64,000 nucleotides of DNA from Bacillota bacterium (GTDB lineage Bacteria; Bacillota; Clostridia; DSM-8532). The position numbers and the translations under genes were made by a program. Within the stretch, counting starts at the first letter, position 1, and the number at the start of each line of letters is the position of its first letter. Positions 1-8,366 of the stretch are shown here, piece by piece. The stretch is from assembly GCA_023411795.1 (NCBI GenBank), contig JAEYOK010000039.1:1-64000 (forward strand), written 5' to 3'. The notes beneath the pieces are model-generated. The model did no database searches, was not told the DNA's origin, and saw only the letters and a list, made by a program, of their open reading frames with translations.

Positions 1-123
1 CCGACATCCGGCTTCCTTCAGATTCCACCTCACGATGGACACCCTTGCCTTCGGCTATATCCTTCCCACTACCGGGCGGATTAGGGATTTGCACCCATTG
101 GAACGTGCGCCCGCCGGGCGCAC
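1..123 (-). mobile_element. Group II intron, 5' end (class C-like), cut by window edge
   Basis: Read on the minus strand, the segment starts at 123 with GTGCGCCCGGC, a typical group II intron 5' end. It continues with the domain I signature AAGGGTGTCC, then GGAATCTGAAGGAAGC. This closely resembles bacterial class C introns such as the Oceanobacillus iheyensis intron, recalled from knowledge and not searched. Class C introns insert just behind Rho-independent terminators, and this one begins 7 nt after the stem of the rplT terminator. Only the first 123 nt are visible. The reverse-transcriptase ORF and domains V and VI, if present, lie to the left of the window. Confidence 0.88.
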
Positions 124-178
124 ATAATAAAGTCCCTCAACTATTGTGAGGGACTTATCTATCGGTGGTATTCCACCG
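124..178 (-). terminator. rplT operon terminator with tandem hairpins
   Basis: Downstream of rplT the transcript meets a 6-bp hairpin (163-168 with 173-178). A 10-bp hairpin follows (147-156 with 130-139, 7-nt loop), then the T-rich stretch TTATTAT. The intron starts immediately after. The stem and T-rich tail fit a Rho-independent terminator whose tail borders the intron insertion point. Confidence 0.8.
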
Positions 179-185
179 TAATGCT

Positions 186-530
186 TTATTTTACCTTCTC
201 AACCAGGGACTTAAAGCCAGCTGCATCATTAACTGCCATATCAGCAAGAACTTTTCTGTTTAACGTAATTCCTGCTTTTTTTAGAGCGTTCATGAACTTG
301 CTATAAGATAATCCGTTCATACGGGCAGCAGCATTGATACGTGCAATCCAAAGCTTCCTGAACTCACGTTTCTTTTGCTTTCTATCTCTGAACGCGTAGT
401 TCAATGATTTCATTACAGCTTCATTAGCAACTCTGTATAGCTTGCTCTTTGCTCCGAAATAGCCCTTCGCAAGCTTGAGAATTTTTTTATGTCTTGCGCG
501 TGTGCGCATAGCACCTTTTACTCGTGCCAT
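186..530 (-). CDS. rplT: 50S ribosomal protein L20
   Basis: L20 binds 23S rRNA early in assembly of the large ribosomal subunit. In Firmicutes it also represses its own operon through the infC leader. The 114-residue product begins MARVKGAMRTRARHKKILK and keeps the basic N-terminal rRNA-binding extension and the globular C-terminal half typical of L20. Its length is slightly below the usual 117-119. The start has the ribosome site GAGAGGTG. It is the last gene of infC-rpmI-rplT, 24 nt after rpmI, and is followed by a terminator. Confidence 0.98.
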   Translation of the reverse strand: MARVKGAMRTRARHKKILKLAKGYFGAKSKLYRVANEAVMKSLNYAFRDRKQKKREFRKLWIARINAAARMNGLSYSKFMNALKKAGITLNRKVLADMAVNDAAGFKSLVEKVK

Positions 531-554
531 AGTTTAACACCTCTCTTCTCTTTC

Positions 555-752
555 TTATGCGTAGGGTAGCATCTGCTTAATAGTAGCAGCGTTAGCATCG
601 GATGCAATCAGACCCTTGCGAAGATTTCTCTTTCTCTTTGTTGATTTCTTTGTCAAAATATGATTTTTATAACCTTGTGTTCTTTTTACCTTTCCTGTAG
701 CGGTAAGCTTAAATCTCTTTTTAGATCCGCTGTGGCTCTTTAGCTTAGGCAT
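555..752 (-). CDS. rpmI: 50S ribosomal protein L35
   Basis: L35 is a small, highly basic large-subunit protein. The 65-residue product begins MPKLKSHSGSKKRFKLTATG, the family signature, and is rich in Lys and Arg throughout. Length is the family norm. The ribosome site GAGGGAGG sits before the ATG. It lies 22 nt after infC and 24 nt before rplT in the conserved operon, so it is presumably cotranscribed and controlled by the same leader. Confidence 0.98.
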   Translation of the reverse strand: MPKLKSHSGSKKRFKLTATGKVKRTQGYKNHILTKKSTKRKRNLRKGLIASDANAATIKQMLPYA

Positions 753-774
753 ATGGCTAACCTCCCTCTATTGT

Positions 775-1290
775 TTATTTTTTATGGGGAATTAATATCA
801 TGGACATTGTTTTACCTTCCATTACTGGAGGTCTATCCACTTTCCCAAATTCCTTGACAGTCTCGGCGAATTTCTCCATAACTTCACGTCCCATGGTAGA
901 GTATGCGATTTCACGCCCTCTGAAACGAATCGATATTTTGACCTTGTCACCGTCTTCAAGAAACTTAATGGCGTTTTTGGCTTTAAAGCTGAAGTCATGC
1001 TCTTCTATTTTCGCTGAGAGCCTTAACTCCTTTACTTCAATAACAGTTTGCTTTTTCTTAGCTTCCTTTTCTCTCTTGTTCTGTTCATACAAGAACTTTC
1101 CGTAATCCATTATCTTGCAAACAGGCGGATTCGCATTAGGAGATATCTTTACCAGATCCAATTCCTTTTCGTTTGCTTTAAGTTGAGCCTCTCTTGCTGA
1201 GACAACCCCAATCATGGTACCATCTGAATCAATCAACCGTATTTCCTTGTCACGGATTGCTGAATTGATCTGCGCTTGGTCCTTGCTAAT
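775..1290 (-). CDS. infC: Translation initiation factor IF-3, ATT start
   Basis: IF-3 binds the 30S subunit, blocks premature joining and rejects non-standard start codons. The protein begins ISKDQAQINSAIRDKEIRL. An ideal ribosome site, GGAGGTG, lies 6 nt before an ATT codon (1290-1288). A reading frame extends 27 nt further upstream to a TTG, but that would place the start before the ribosome site. I therefore choose the ATT, giving 171 residues, the usual size. An AUU start on infC is conserved and lets IF-3 repress its own synthesis. N-domain is about residues 1-75, C-domain about 85-171. Confidence 0.96.
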   Translation of the reverse strand: MSKDQAQINSAIRDKEIRLIDSDGTMIGVVSAREAQLKANEKELDLVKISPNANPPVCKIMDYGKFLYEQNKREKEAKKKQTVIEVKELRLSAKIEEHDFSFKAKNAIKFLEDGDKVKISIRFRGREIAYSTMGREVMEKFAETVKEFGKVDRPPVMEGKTMSMILIPHKK

Positions 1291-1485
1291 AAAAAACACC
1301 TCCGAATAATATCGCAATCGATGATTGCGTATGGGTTAACCTTTATTTTATCCATAATAAAAACAGGTAAAGCTTCTACTCCACCTGTTTAATCGTCAAC
1401 ATACGAATCCCAAAGATACGATATTGACCCGCCAGCTTTCGCCAAACAAGGTGAGAAGCAATGCTTCTGCTTGATTACCTAATAT
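1291..1485 (-). promoter_or_regulatory. infC leader, L20-type attenuator region
   Basis: About 195 nt of untranslated leader lie between the promoter and infC. It contains pairable blocks (AGAAGC and GCTTCT near 1455-1470) and a late hairpin followed by T residues, listed separately as a terminator. In Firmicutes, infC-rpmI-rplT leaders are attenuated by L20, which binds an rRNA-mimicking structure. Gene order, position and the terminator before infC fit that. I infer the L20 mechanism from the family and have not matched the consensus fold. Confidence 0.7.
1355..1390 (-). terminator. Attenuator terminator in infC leader
   Basis: On the minus strand AAACAGGT (1390-1383) pairs with ACCTGTTT (1368-1361), and TTATTAT follows. 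It lies between the promoter and infC, so it can end transcription before the operon. This is the expected place for a regulated attenuator. Confidence 0.75.
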
Positions 1486-1515
1486 AATATATAACAGACA
1501 ATGTTGATATGTCAA
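1486..1515 (-). promoter_or_regulatory. Promoter of infC-rpmI-rplT
   Basis: A perfect -35 TTGACA (1515-1510) is followed after 18 nt by TATATT (1491-1486); TATATA at 16 nt is an alternative. This is a standard SigA-type promoter, consistent with a highly expressed ribosomal operon. Confidence 0.75.
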
Positions 1516-1583
1516 GTAAAATGCAATTTTTTTCATAAGCTCTTTTAATGTCAAGAAATACACTATAAAAAAAGATGCCTATT

Positions 1584-2246
1584 TTATCTCAAAAAAAAGA
1601 CTATGCCAATAAAATGGCTCAGTGCACCCATGCTAACGAAAAAATGCCAAACCATATGATGATATTTAAACCCTCGCTTGGCGTAAAAATATGCACCAAC
1701 CGAATACAATACCCCTCCCAGAGTGATGAAAACTGATAATAGCACAGGGGATTTAGCAAGAAAGATTGGCATGAAAAACACTATGGTCCAGCCCATGACT
1801 AAATAAATCGTCAGACTCACCTTAGGAATGGATTTTTTTGAAATCGATTTATATAGGATACCAAACAGTACCATACCCCACTGGAGAATTGTGATTACTA
1901 TTCCCTGCCAGCCGCCTATTATTGATAGTGCAATAGGCGTATATGTTCCGGCAATAGCCACATATATAAAAATATGATCAAGAATCTTAAATACATATTT
2001 ATGCCTTGTGCCTACAGCCATCACATGATAGAGGGTTGATGCTAAAAACATGAGAAAGACCGAGATAACAAACACACTTACCCCGACTGAATCAAGAACA
2101 CCACCCTTTATGTATGCCCTAACTGAAGCAAAAGGAAGAAAAATTAAAGCTAAAGCGGCCATAGGCCCATGGGATGTGGCATTGGCTATTTCCTCCCCTA
2201 AACTGTAATTATATTTTACTTCTATTGCCTCCTTTTTCTCCTTCAA
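1584..2246 (-). CDS. Hemolysin III / PAQR-family membrane protein
   Basis: This is an integral membrane protein of the HlyIII/YqfA (PAQR) family with about seven membrane segments in 220 residues. Family landmarks are visible: STLYHV near residue 70, LDHIFIYVAIAGTYTPI near 90-106, and a C-terminal histidine pair in WHFFVSMGALSHFIG. Conserved His, Asp and Ser residues form a metal-binding site in PAQR proteins. Despite the name, a haemolytic role is doubtful in most bacteria and the substrate is unknown. The start is TTG, chosen because GAGGAG lies 6 nt upstream. It is flanked by, but not obviously cotranscribed with, the chemoreceptor gene. Confidence 0.9.
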   Translation of the reverse strand: MKEKKEAIEVKYNYSLGEEIANATSHGPMAALALIFLPFASVRAYIKGGVLDSVGVSVFVISVFLMFLASTLYHVMAVGTRHKYVFKILDHIFIYVAIAGTYTPIALSIIGGWQGIVITILQWGMVLFGILYKSISKKSIPKVSLTIYLVMGWTIVFFMPIFLAKSPVLLSVFITLGGVLYSVGAYFYAKRGFKYHHMVWHFFVSMGALSHFIGIVFFLR

Positions 2247-2286
2247 TGAATACTCCTCTTTTTATACTACTATTAAACCTGATTTA

Positions 2287-3780
2287 TTATCTGACATTTT
2301 TGGAAGCTACAATCTCCTGGAGTGTTTTACTAATCTCAGTGATTACTCTTACAGAATTATTTAACTGAGATATTTGTTCATTCTCATTTAAGATTGTTGC
2401 AAGTACTTCTTCTGTAGCTGCAGCATTTTCTTGTGAAATACTTGCTACATTTCCCACCTGTTGTTCTATTATACCAAACTTTTTAGCCATCTGCTCTGAT
2501 TTTTCAAGTCCCTCTTCAATAGATTCATTTATATTAGTAAATGCTTGCTTAATATCCCTGAAGCTATCAGAAATGTTTCGAATCTGCTTCTTGCCTTCAC
2601 CAGCAGATTCATTTCCCTTGTTAACCTTTTCGAAGGCATCCTTTGATTGATTAAACAAGCCTGTTGTAACCTGAGTTATATCATGTACTATTATTGAACT
2701 TTGTTCTGCAAGTTTTCTGACCTCGTCAGCAACCACCGCAAAGCCTCTTCCTTGCTCACCGGCTCTTGCAGACTCAATTGCTGCATTTAATGCAAGCATA
2801 TTGGTTTGTTCTGCAATCTGGTTTATTCCTTCGAGAAGGTTGTTCACCTTATCAAGACTTATCTGAAGCTCCGACACCGTATAGCTTGCAGTGCCAATAG
2901 CATTACTTATTATTTCCATCTGGTCGTTTACATATTCAATCTGTTGCCAGCCTAAATCAACCTTTCTACTCATCTCAAGCGACATGCTCGCCGTAGCCCG
3001 GGAAATGTCTTTGGTTTCATTTACCGCCTTTATTGATTCAGTCATAGCCTGATTTACCTGATTTGTACTGTAAGCTTCTTCCTGGATAGCTTTCGCCATT
3101 TCATTCATAGATACTGTTATGTTATTACCTGATTCACTTAATTCAGTTATATTCTTATTAAATACATTGATGTCCTGATTAAGAACTTCCGTGCTCTCCT
3201 CTATCTTTTTAAAAGCTAAATCAAGCTGGGCAACCAATTGGTTTGCCTGGATTTCCTTATCATGTGAATCGTTGACGAGTTCTCTTCCCCAGAATGTCAA
3301 AAAGTAAAGACAGGTAACTATGCCATTAAACATTACCACAACCGCAACAAACTGGCTTATTTGGTGGTTTGTGCCTAAAAAACTTTCAGGCTTTATAAGA
3401 TAAACTCCTATAATAAATATATTAATTATTACACCGTAAATCACAAGTAGCTCTTTCTTAAAGTACAATGCAACTACAGCAACTGAAATAAAGAGTATAT
3501 AGTGCTTGTTGACAGCAAATTTGTCCAATATAAATAATGCACAAACAACTACTCCCGGAACTATACCAAAGAGTAGTCCCTTTACATACTCAGGCATCGG
3601 AATAAAGTAGATTGCGACAGATATGGCCATGATAATAATTCCCTGGGTAAACATTTTGACTCCTGCCGCAACACCTCCTGTTATTGCCGCTTGTATGACC
3701 ATTAGCATTACCATTGAAACTGTAACCAGAACACTAACCTTATGAACCCTTTTAGTATCATATGTATCTATTCTTTTCAT
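2287..3780 (-). CDS. Methyl-accepting chemotaxis protein with polytopic membrane N-terminus
   Basis: A transmembrane chemoreceptor of 497 residues. Residues 1-170 form about six hydrophobic segments with no large extracellular loop, unlike the usual two-helix sensor with a periplasmic-type ligand domain. A coiled-coil methylation and signalling domain follows. Its conserved hairpin tip is visible (EQTNMLALNAAIESARAGEQ, then GRGFAVVADEVRKLAEQS). No clear HAMP domain is seen. The ATG has an AGGAGG site. The input may be membrane-linked, such as energy state or a membrane-soluble ligand; this is inference. No other chemotaxis genes are nearby. Confidence 0.92.
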   Translation of the reverse strand: MKRIDTYDTKRVHKVSVLVTVSMVMLMVIQAAITGGVAAGVKMFTQGIIIMAISVAIYFIPMPEYVKGLLFGIVPGVVVCALFILDKFAVNKHYILFISVAVVALYFKKELLVIYGVIINIFIIGVYLIKPESFLGTNHQISQFVAVVVMFNGIVTCLYFLTFWGRELVNDSHDKEIQANQLVAQLDLAFKKIEESTEVLNQDINVFNKNITELSESGNNITVSMNEMAKAIQEEAYSTNQVNQAMTESIKAVNETKDISRATASMSLEMSRKVDLGWQQIEYVNDQMEIISNAIGTASYTVSELQISLDKVNNLLEGINQIAEQTNMLALNAAIESARAGEQGRGFAVVADEVRKLAEQSSIIVHDITQVTTGLFNQSKDAFEKVNKGNESAGEGKKQIRNISDSFRDIKQAFTNINESIEEGLEKSEQMAKKFGIIEQQVGNVASISQENAAATEEVLATILNENEQISQLNNSVRVITEISKTLQEIVASKNVR

Positions 3781-3982
3781 ATGTTTCTTCCTCCTACTGT
3801 GCCCCGAAGTGTATCCTTAATAAAGGTAGCAAATACAGGATAATTTATAAAGTTATGATTATTATCGGGATATAGAGCAACTTTGAATAGTATTTTTAAA
3901 TAAAGTTCTAAAGTGGCTTTAATTACCTTATCTATCAAGATTATGCATAAGTATTCACTATTAGCCAATTGATGTCGCATAT

Positions 3983-4025
3983 AAAAAACACACATATGGA
4001 ATTTTACAAAACTCCGTTATGTGTG
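3983..4025 (-). terminator. Terminator of the dnaG-sigA operon
   Basis: An 8-bp stem (CACACATA, 4025-4018, with TATGTGTG, 3996-3989) is followed by TTTTTT on the minus strand, 29 nt after the sigA stop codon. Confidence 0.85.
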
Positions 4026-4053
4026 CTTTTCTGTTATTATGCAATTTAATTGA

Positions 4054-5343
4054 CTAATCAAGGAAATCCTTGAGCTTTTTACTGCGGCTGGGATGGCGAA
4101 GCTTTCGTAAAGCTTTTGCTTCAATCTGACGGATTCTCTCACGAGTTACATTAAACTCCCGGCCTACCTCTTCCAATGTACGGGCTCTTCCGTCATCTAA
4201 TCCGAAACGCAACCTTAATACTTTTTCTTCTCTTGGTGTCAGAGTATCTAAAACATCAATAAGCTGTTCCTTCAACAGGGTAAAAGCAGCCGATTCAGCA
4301 GGAGCCGGAGCATCATCATCGGGTATGAAATCTCCTAAATGGCTATCCTCTTCTTCACCAATCGGAGTTTCCAGAGATACCGGTTCCTGAGATATTTTCA
4401 TAATATCCCGAACCTTATCCTCACTCATTCCCATTTCCTTGGCAATCTCCTCTGGAGTAGGATCTCTACCCAGTTCCTGTAGAAGCTGTCTTGAAACCCG
4501 AATCAACTTGTTTATAGTTTCAACCATATGAACAGGTATTCGTATAGTTCTTGCCTGATCTGCGATAGCTCGTGTTATTGCCTGTCTTATCCACCAAGTT
4601 GCATAAGTGCTGAATTTAAAGCCTTTTCTAAAATCAAATTTCTCAACAGCCTTGATAAGACCCAGATTTCCTTCCTGAATTAAATCTAAAAACAGCATGC
4701 CTCTTCCTACATAGCGCTTCGCTATACTTACAACAAGGCGCAAGTTTGCTTCAGCCAGACGCTTTTTAGCTTCTTCATCACCGACTTCCATTCTCTTAGC
4801 CAGCTCAATCTCATCATCGCTGGATAGAAGCGGCACCTTTCCTATTTCCTTCAAATACATCCTGACAGGATCATCAATACTGATGCCTTCGGGAATTGTA
4901 ATATCTACATTCTCTTCCTCATCTTCATCGGTTTCCAGAAAAGGAATGTCCTCAAATTCTTCTTCAATATTATCTGCTACAATTTCTATACCTAATTTTT
5001 CAAGAGCTTCATAAACTTTCTCAATTTGCTCTGTAGAAATATCTACACGCTCAAAAGCATCCTCTATTTCATGATAGGTAAGCATGCCTTTTTCTCTTCC
5101 CTCAATTGTAAGCTCCCTTAATATATTCTTAGGGTCTTTGCTTTCTTCTTTTGCATCCTTTTTATTATCATCATTTTTAGAGCCCGAAGAAACACCGTCT
5201 TCGTTCAAGTTAATTTCTGTTTCTTCCGATTCTATGATAACATCATTATCTAAAGAAACTATCTCTGTCTCTTTCTCGTTCTTAATATCTGATTTCTTGC
5301 CTTTAATTGAGGCATTGGCGTTCTTTTTTTTGTTTTCAGCCAT
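4054..5343 (-). CDS. sigA: Principal RNA polymerase sigma factor SigA (RpoD)
   Basis: This primary sigma-70 factor directs RNA polymerase to housekeeping promoters. Region 1.1 is preceded by a Lys/Asp/Glu-rich linker (about residues 1-75). Regions 1.2-2.4 are unmistakable (DPVRMYLKEIGKVPLLS, NLRLVVSIAKRYVGRGM, FKFSTYATWWIRQAITRAIA). Regions 3 and 4 follow, with the helix-turn-helix in VTRERIRQIEAKALRKLRHP. An upstream in-frame ATG at 5373 lacks a ribosome site; the ATG at 5343 has GGTGGAGAG and gives 429 residues. It lies 36 nt after dnaG in the classical macromolecular-synthesis order. Confidence 0.97.
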   Translation of the reverse strand: MAENKKKNANASIKGKKSDIKNEKETEIVSLDNDVIIESEETEINLNEDGVSSGSKNDDNKKDAKEESKDPKNILRELTIEGREKGMLTYHEIEDAFERVDISTEQIEKVYEALEKLGIEIVADNIEEEFEDIPFLETDEDEEENVDITIPEGISIDDPVRMYLKEIGKVPLLSSDDEIELAKRMEVGDEEAKKRLAEANLRLVVSIAKRYVGRGMLFLDLIQEGNLGLIKAVEKFDFRKGFKFSTYATWWIRQAITRAIADQARTIRIPVHMVETINKLIRVSRQLLQELGRDPTPEEIAKEMGMSEDKVRDIMKISQEPVSLETPIGEEEDSHLGDFIPDDDAPAPAESAAFTLLKEQLIDVLDTLTPREEKVLRLRFGLDDGRARTLEEVGREFNVTRERIRQIEAKALRKLRHPSRSKKLKDFLD

Positions 5344-5379
5344 ATTATCTCTCCACCCCTCGGTATTTTTCATAAATCA

Positions 5380-7176
5380 TTAAGCCAATCTTTTTAATTC
5401 AGCGATTCTCTCTGCTCTTTTGCTGAACTCTAACCCCAACTTTTGCCTTATGTTCCCATCGTGTTCATTTTTTATCCTTTCAATAGTTTGCTTTTGAAGC
5501 TCTTCAAGTTTCAATAATTCCAATTTGTTTAGTATTTGAGCAATTGCTCTTTCGGTATCATCAAGGTCGCATTTTGTTTCGGCTATTTGAACTATAAACG
5601 AAGCCGTTTTAGCATCCAAATCGTTCAGTAGTTCAGCAAGAACACAGTTTTTATTTTGCTCCAGCCTGCTGTATAGTTTTTCTGCAACCTTCTTTGCACC
5701 TTCGTCATTAAAGGTATCAATATTATATTTGGCTAGAACTCTCTGGAATAAACGGTTATCATTACAGAGCATCACCAGAAGCATATACTCCAATTCACCA
5801 TAGCGAGAATCAATTTTAGCTGCCATCTGAGGCTCAATACTATAATCAGCTGGTCTACGAATTGATATCGCATCGCTTTTTGCTGATTGTTGCCGCTTTC
5901 TTCTTTTAGTCACTTCGCTTGTAAGGGATTCCAGAGATATCCCATACTGCTCAGCATAGCTTTTAGAATAAAGTTCTCTCTCGATGCTGTTATCATGGGC
6001 CGCTAATATATCTGCAATACTGTTAAGTAACTTTAGTTTATCATCAACAGTATCCAAATTATGCATTTTATTCTCAACTCTAATTTTATAATCCAGCAGG
6101 GATATTGCCCTATCTACAAGGTTTTTAAACTTTTCTGGGCCATTATTTCTTATATATTCGTCCGGATCCTTTCCTTCAGGAATTAAAAGAACCTTAACTT
6201 TACACCCTGCTTTGTCTAAAATCTCAAGTCCGCGCATTGTGGCAGCTTGTCCGGCAGAATCTGTATCGTAGCCTATAATCACCTCTTCAGCATATTTTTT
6301 AAGTACCCACGCCTGCATTTGTGTCAAAGCCGTACCTAGAGAAGCAACCGCATAGTCAATACCAGCCTGATGCAGCGAAATTACATCCATATAACCTTCA
6401 ACAATCAAGAGTTTTTTACTTTTACTTTGCCGTGCGTAATTTAAACCATAAAGTTCCCGGCTCTTGTTATACACAGGTGTATCAGGAGAATTCATATACT
6501 TGGGTTGAGATTGATCTGTAACGCGACCACCAAATCCGACAATATTACCTCTTATGTCGAATATTGGGAACATTATTCTTTCTCTGAACCTATCAACCAA
6601 TTCTCCGTTTTTTGCCTTAATTGACAACCCCGACAAAAGTAAAAGCTCACTTGAGATTCCTTTAGCCATAAGCTTTCCGGAAAGCTCATTCCAACCCTGG
6701 GGAGCTAACCCTAAGCCAAACTGTCTAATGGTTTTTTCGCTCAACCCACGCCTTTTTAGATATCCCTGAGCTTCCAAACCGTTTTTACCCGCAAGCACAG
6801 AAAAAAAGAACCTTGCCGCTTCTTTGTTAATCTCCAGAATTTCCTTGCGTACTCTGAATTTTTCTCTTTCTTCGTTGTCCTCCGGTTCAGGGAGAACTAC
6901 TCCTGCTCTTTCAGCTAAGTGCTTAAAGGCATCCAAAAAGTCAAGGTGCTCAATACTCATTATAAACTGGATAACACTTCCGCCCTTATTGCAACCAAAA
7001 CAGTAGAAAAATTGTTTTGCAGGTTCAACAGTGAAAGAAGGTGATTTTTCATTATGAAACGGGCATAGACCAAAATATCTTCTGCCCTTGCGCTCCAGCT
7101 TTACATAGCTTGAGACAACCTCAATGATATCATTTCGCAGTCTGACTTCCTCGACGAGTTCTTCAGGGTAAAGCAT
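5380..7176 (-). CDS. dnaG: DNA primase
   Basis: DnaG makes RNA primers for lagging-strand replication. The 598-residue protein has the N-terminal CHC2 zinc finger (C38, H41, C59, C62), a catalytic TOPRIM core (LLIVEGYMDVISLHQAG, with the downstream acidic motif GYDTDSAGQAA) and a C-terminal helicase-binding region from about 450. Length is typical for Firmicutes. The start has a GAGG site. It sits between the dGTPase-like gene and sigA, all in the same direction. Confidence 0.97.
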   Translation of the reverse strand: MLYPEELVEEVRLRNDIIEVVSSYVKLERKGRRYFGLCPFHNEKSPSFTVEPAKQFFYCFGCNKGGSVIQFIMSIEHLDFLDAFKHLAERAGVVLPEPEDNEEREKFRVRKEILEINKEAARFFFSVLAGKNGLEAQGYLKRRGLSEKTIRQFGLGLAPQGWNELSGKLMAKGISSELLLLSGLSIKAKNGELVDRFRERIMFPIFDIRGNIVGFGGRVTDQSQPKYMNSPDTPVYNKSRELYGLNYARQSKSKKLLIVEGYMDVISLHQAGIDYAVASLGTALTQMQAWVLKKYAEEVIIGYDTDSAGQAATMRGLEILDKAGCKVKVLLIPEGKDPDEYIRNNGPEKFKNLVDRAISLLDYKIRVENKMHNLDTVDDKLKLLNSIADILAAHDNSIERELYSKSYAEQYGISLESLTSEVTKRRKRQQSAKSDAISIRRPADYSIEPQMAAKIDSRYGELEYMLLVMLCNDNRLFQRVLAKYNIDTFNDEGAKKVAEKLYSRLEQNKNCVLAELLNDLDAKTASFIVQIAETKCDLDDTERAIAQILNKLELLKLEELQKQTIERIKNEHDGNIRQKLGLEFSKRAERIAELKRLA

Positions 7177-7275
7177 ATTGTAACCTCATAGATTTTATTA
7201 TTCGACAGATTGCCTTGTTTTCCTTCTTAGGGACAAATATTATTTGCATAGGCTTTATTCCATATCATAAGCTAT

Positions 7276-7367
7276 ATGAAATAATTCTGGTGCCGTATTA
7301 CGGCAGGCGAGGTCTGCCTTTGCCGCGCCAAGAATTATTTTCATGGCGCAAGGCTTACGCCTTGCGC
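7276..7367. repeat. Nested inverted repeats between dgt and dnaG
   Basis: This gap holds a compact structured block. A 10-bp perfect outer stem (7279-7288 with 7331-7340) extends to about 15 bp with bulges. Inside it are two mutually exclusive hairpins, TGCCGTA/TACGGCA (7291-7305) and CGGCAGGC with GCCTTTGCCG (7301-7325). A separate 9-bp perfect hairpin, GCGCAAGGC with GCCTTGCGC (7346-7367), follows. No T-run adjoins it, so a simple terminator is not the full explanation. It could be a dispersed palindromic repeat or an RNA element in the dnaG-sigA leader. Confidence 0.6.
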
Positions 7368-7370
7368 ATA

Positions 7371-8366
7371 TTACCAGGATACCGGTACAAATATCTCTTG
7401 AAACTTTTTAACAGCATATCTATCAGTCATGCCGGCTACATAGTCTAAAACTGTTCTTTCAACTCCATCGATGGCTATAACTATTTGAAAATCAACAGGT
7501 AAAAGCTCTGGTTTGTCAAGCAGATATAGGAATAACTTCCTTAACATAAGCTCTGCTTTTGATTCCTCCTTTTTTGCTATAGAACCAACGTAGACATTGG
7601 CAAACATGAACTCTCTTAGACGGTCGCTGGCATCCTGAAAATCTTTGCTCATTCGAATACTATTACAGCCTGTACTATTTTCTATAATGTTAATAATCGT
7701 ACTATTTATACGCATCGAAGGCGTATGCCCTAATATCTCTGAGCATTCCAGGGGCAAATCGTTTTCGGAGATTATTCCCGCTCTTGTGGCATCTTCAATA
7801 TCATGATTAATATAAGCTATTTTATCTGCAAAGCGGACAATCTGGCCTTCAAGAGTGGTTGGTTTCTCTTTTCCCGTATGGTGGTGTATTCCATCGCGAA
7901 CCTCCCATGTCAGATTCAAACCCATTCTGTCCTTTTCCAGAGCTTCCACGACTCTAACACTTTGCTCATTGTGTTTGAAGCCGAAGGAACATACCTGGTC
8001 TAATGCTCTTTCTCCCGCATGGCCAAATGGAGTATGTCCTAAATCATGCCCTAGTGCAATGGCCTCGGTTAAATCCTCATTTAATCGTAGGCTTCGAGCT
8101 ATAGTTCTTGCTATTTGAGATACCTCAAGAGTATGGGTAAGCCGTGTTCTGTAATGATCCCCTTCAGGGGATATAAAAACCTGGGTTTTATGCTTAAGCC
8201 TTCTAAAAGCTTTAGAATAAATTATTCTGTCTCTATCACGCTGAAAATCAGTTCGTATATCGCAGTGCTTCTCTTCTTTTTTCCTGCCTTTACTCCTTTT
8301 ACTGAGGCTAGCGAATTCAGACAAGTATTGCTCTTCCAAATCTTCCTGATATCTTCGGATTTCCAT
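7371..8366 (-). CDS. dGTPase-like HD-domain triphosphohydrolase
   Basis: This HD-superfamily protein resembles deoxyguanosinetriphosphate triphosphohydrolase, which splits dGTP to deoxyguanosine and triphosphate. The family's N-terminal motif (FRRLKHKTQVFISPEGDHYR) precedes the metal-binding histidine H78 and the HD pair H107-D108 (ALGHDLGHTPFGHAGE). The product is 331 residues from the ATG at 8366, which has AAAGGAGG upstream; the ATG-proximal extension to 8411 has no ribosome site. In Clostridia this gene often precedes dnaG-sigA, as here. Exact nucleotide specificity cannot be read from sequence. Confidence 0.9.
   Translation of the reverse strand: MEIRRYQEDLEEQYLSEFASLSKRSKGRKKEEKHCDIRTDFQRDRDRIIYSKAFRRLKHKTQVFISPEGDHYRTRLTHTLEVSQIARTIARSLRLNEDLTEAIALGHDLGHTPFGHAGERALDQVCSFGFKHNEQSVRVVEALEKDRMGLNLTWEVRDGIHHHTGKEKPTTLEGQIVRFADKIAYINHDIEDATRAGIISENDLPLECSEILGHTPSMRINSTIINIIENSTGCNSIRMSKDFQDASDRLREFMFANVYVGSIAKKEESKAELMLRKLFLYLLDKPELLPVDFQIVIAIDGVERTVLDYVAGMTDRYAVKKFQEIFVPVSW

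Noticed and set aside
3840..3890. CCCGATAA resembling a motility sigma factor (SigD) -10 box upstream of the chemoreceptor
   Set aside because: There is no TAAA at the required 14-16 nt spacing, so the promoter match is incomplete.
3777..3995. 72-codon minus-strand frame between sigA and the chemoreceptor
   Set aside because: It begins inside the sigA terminator stem, has no ribosome site and resembles no protein I know. The chemoreceptor has its own strong ribosome site at its start.
7215..7448. 77-codon plus-strand frame in the dgt-dnaG gap
   Set aside because: It runs through the inverted repeats and antisense into dgt, without a ribosome site or plausible protein composition.
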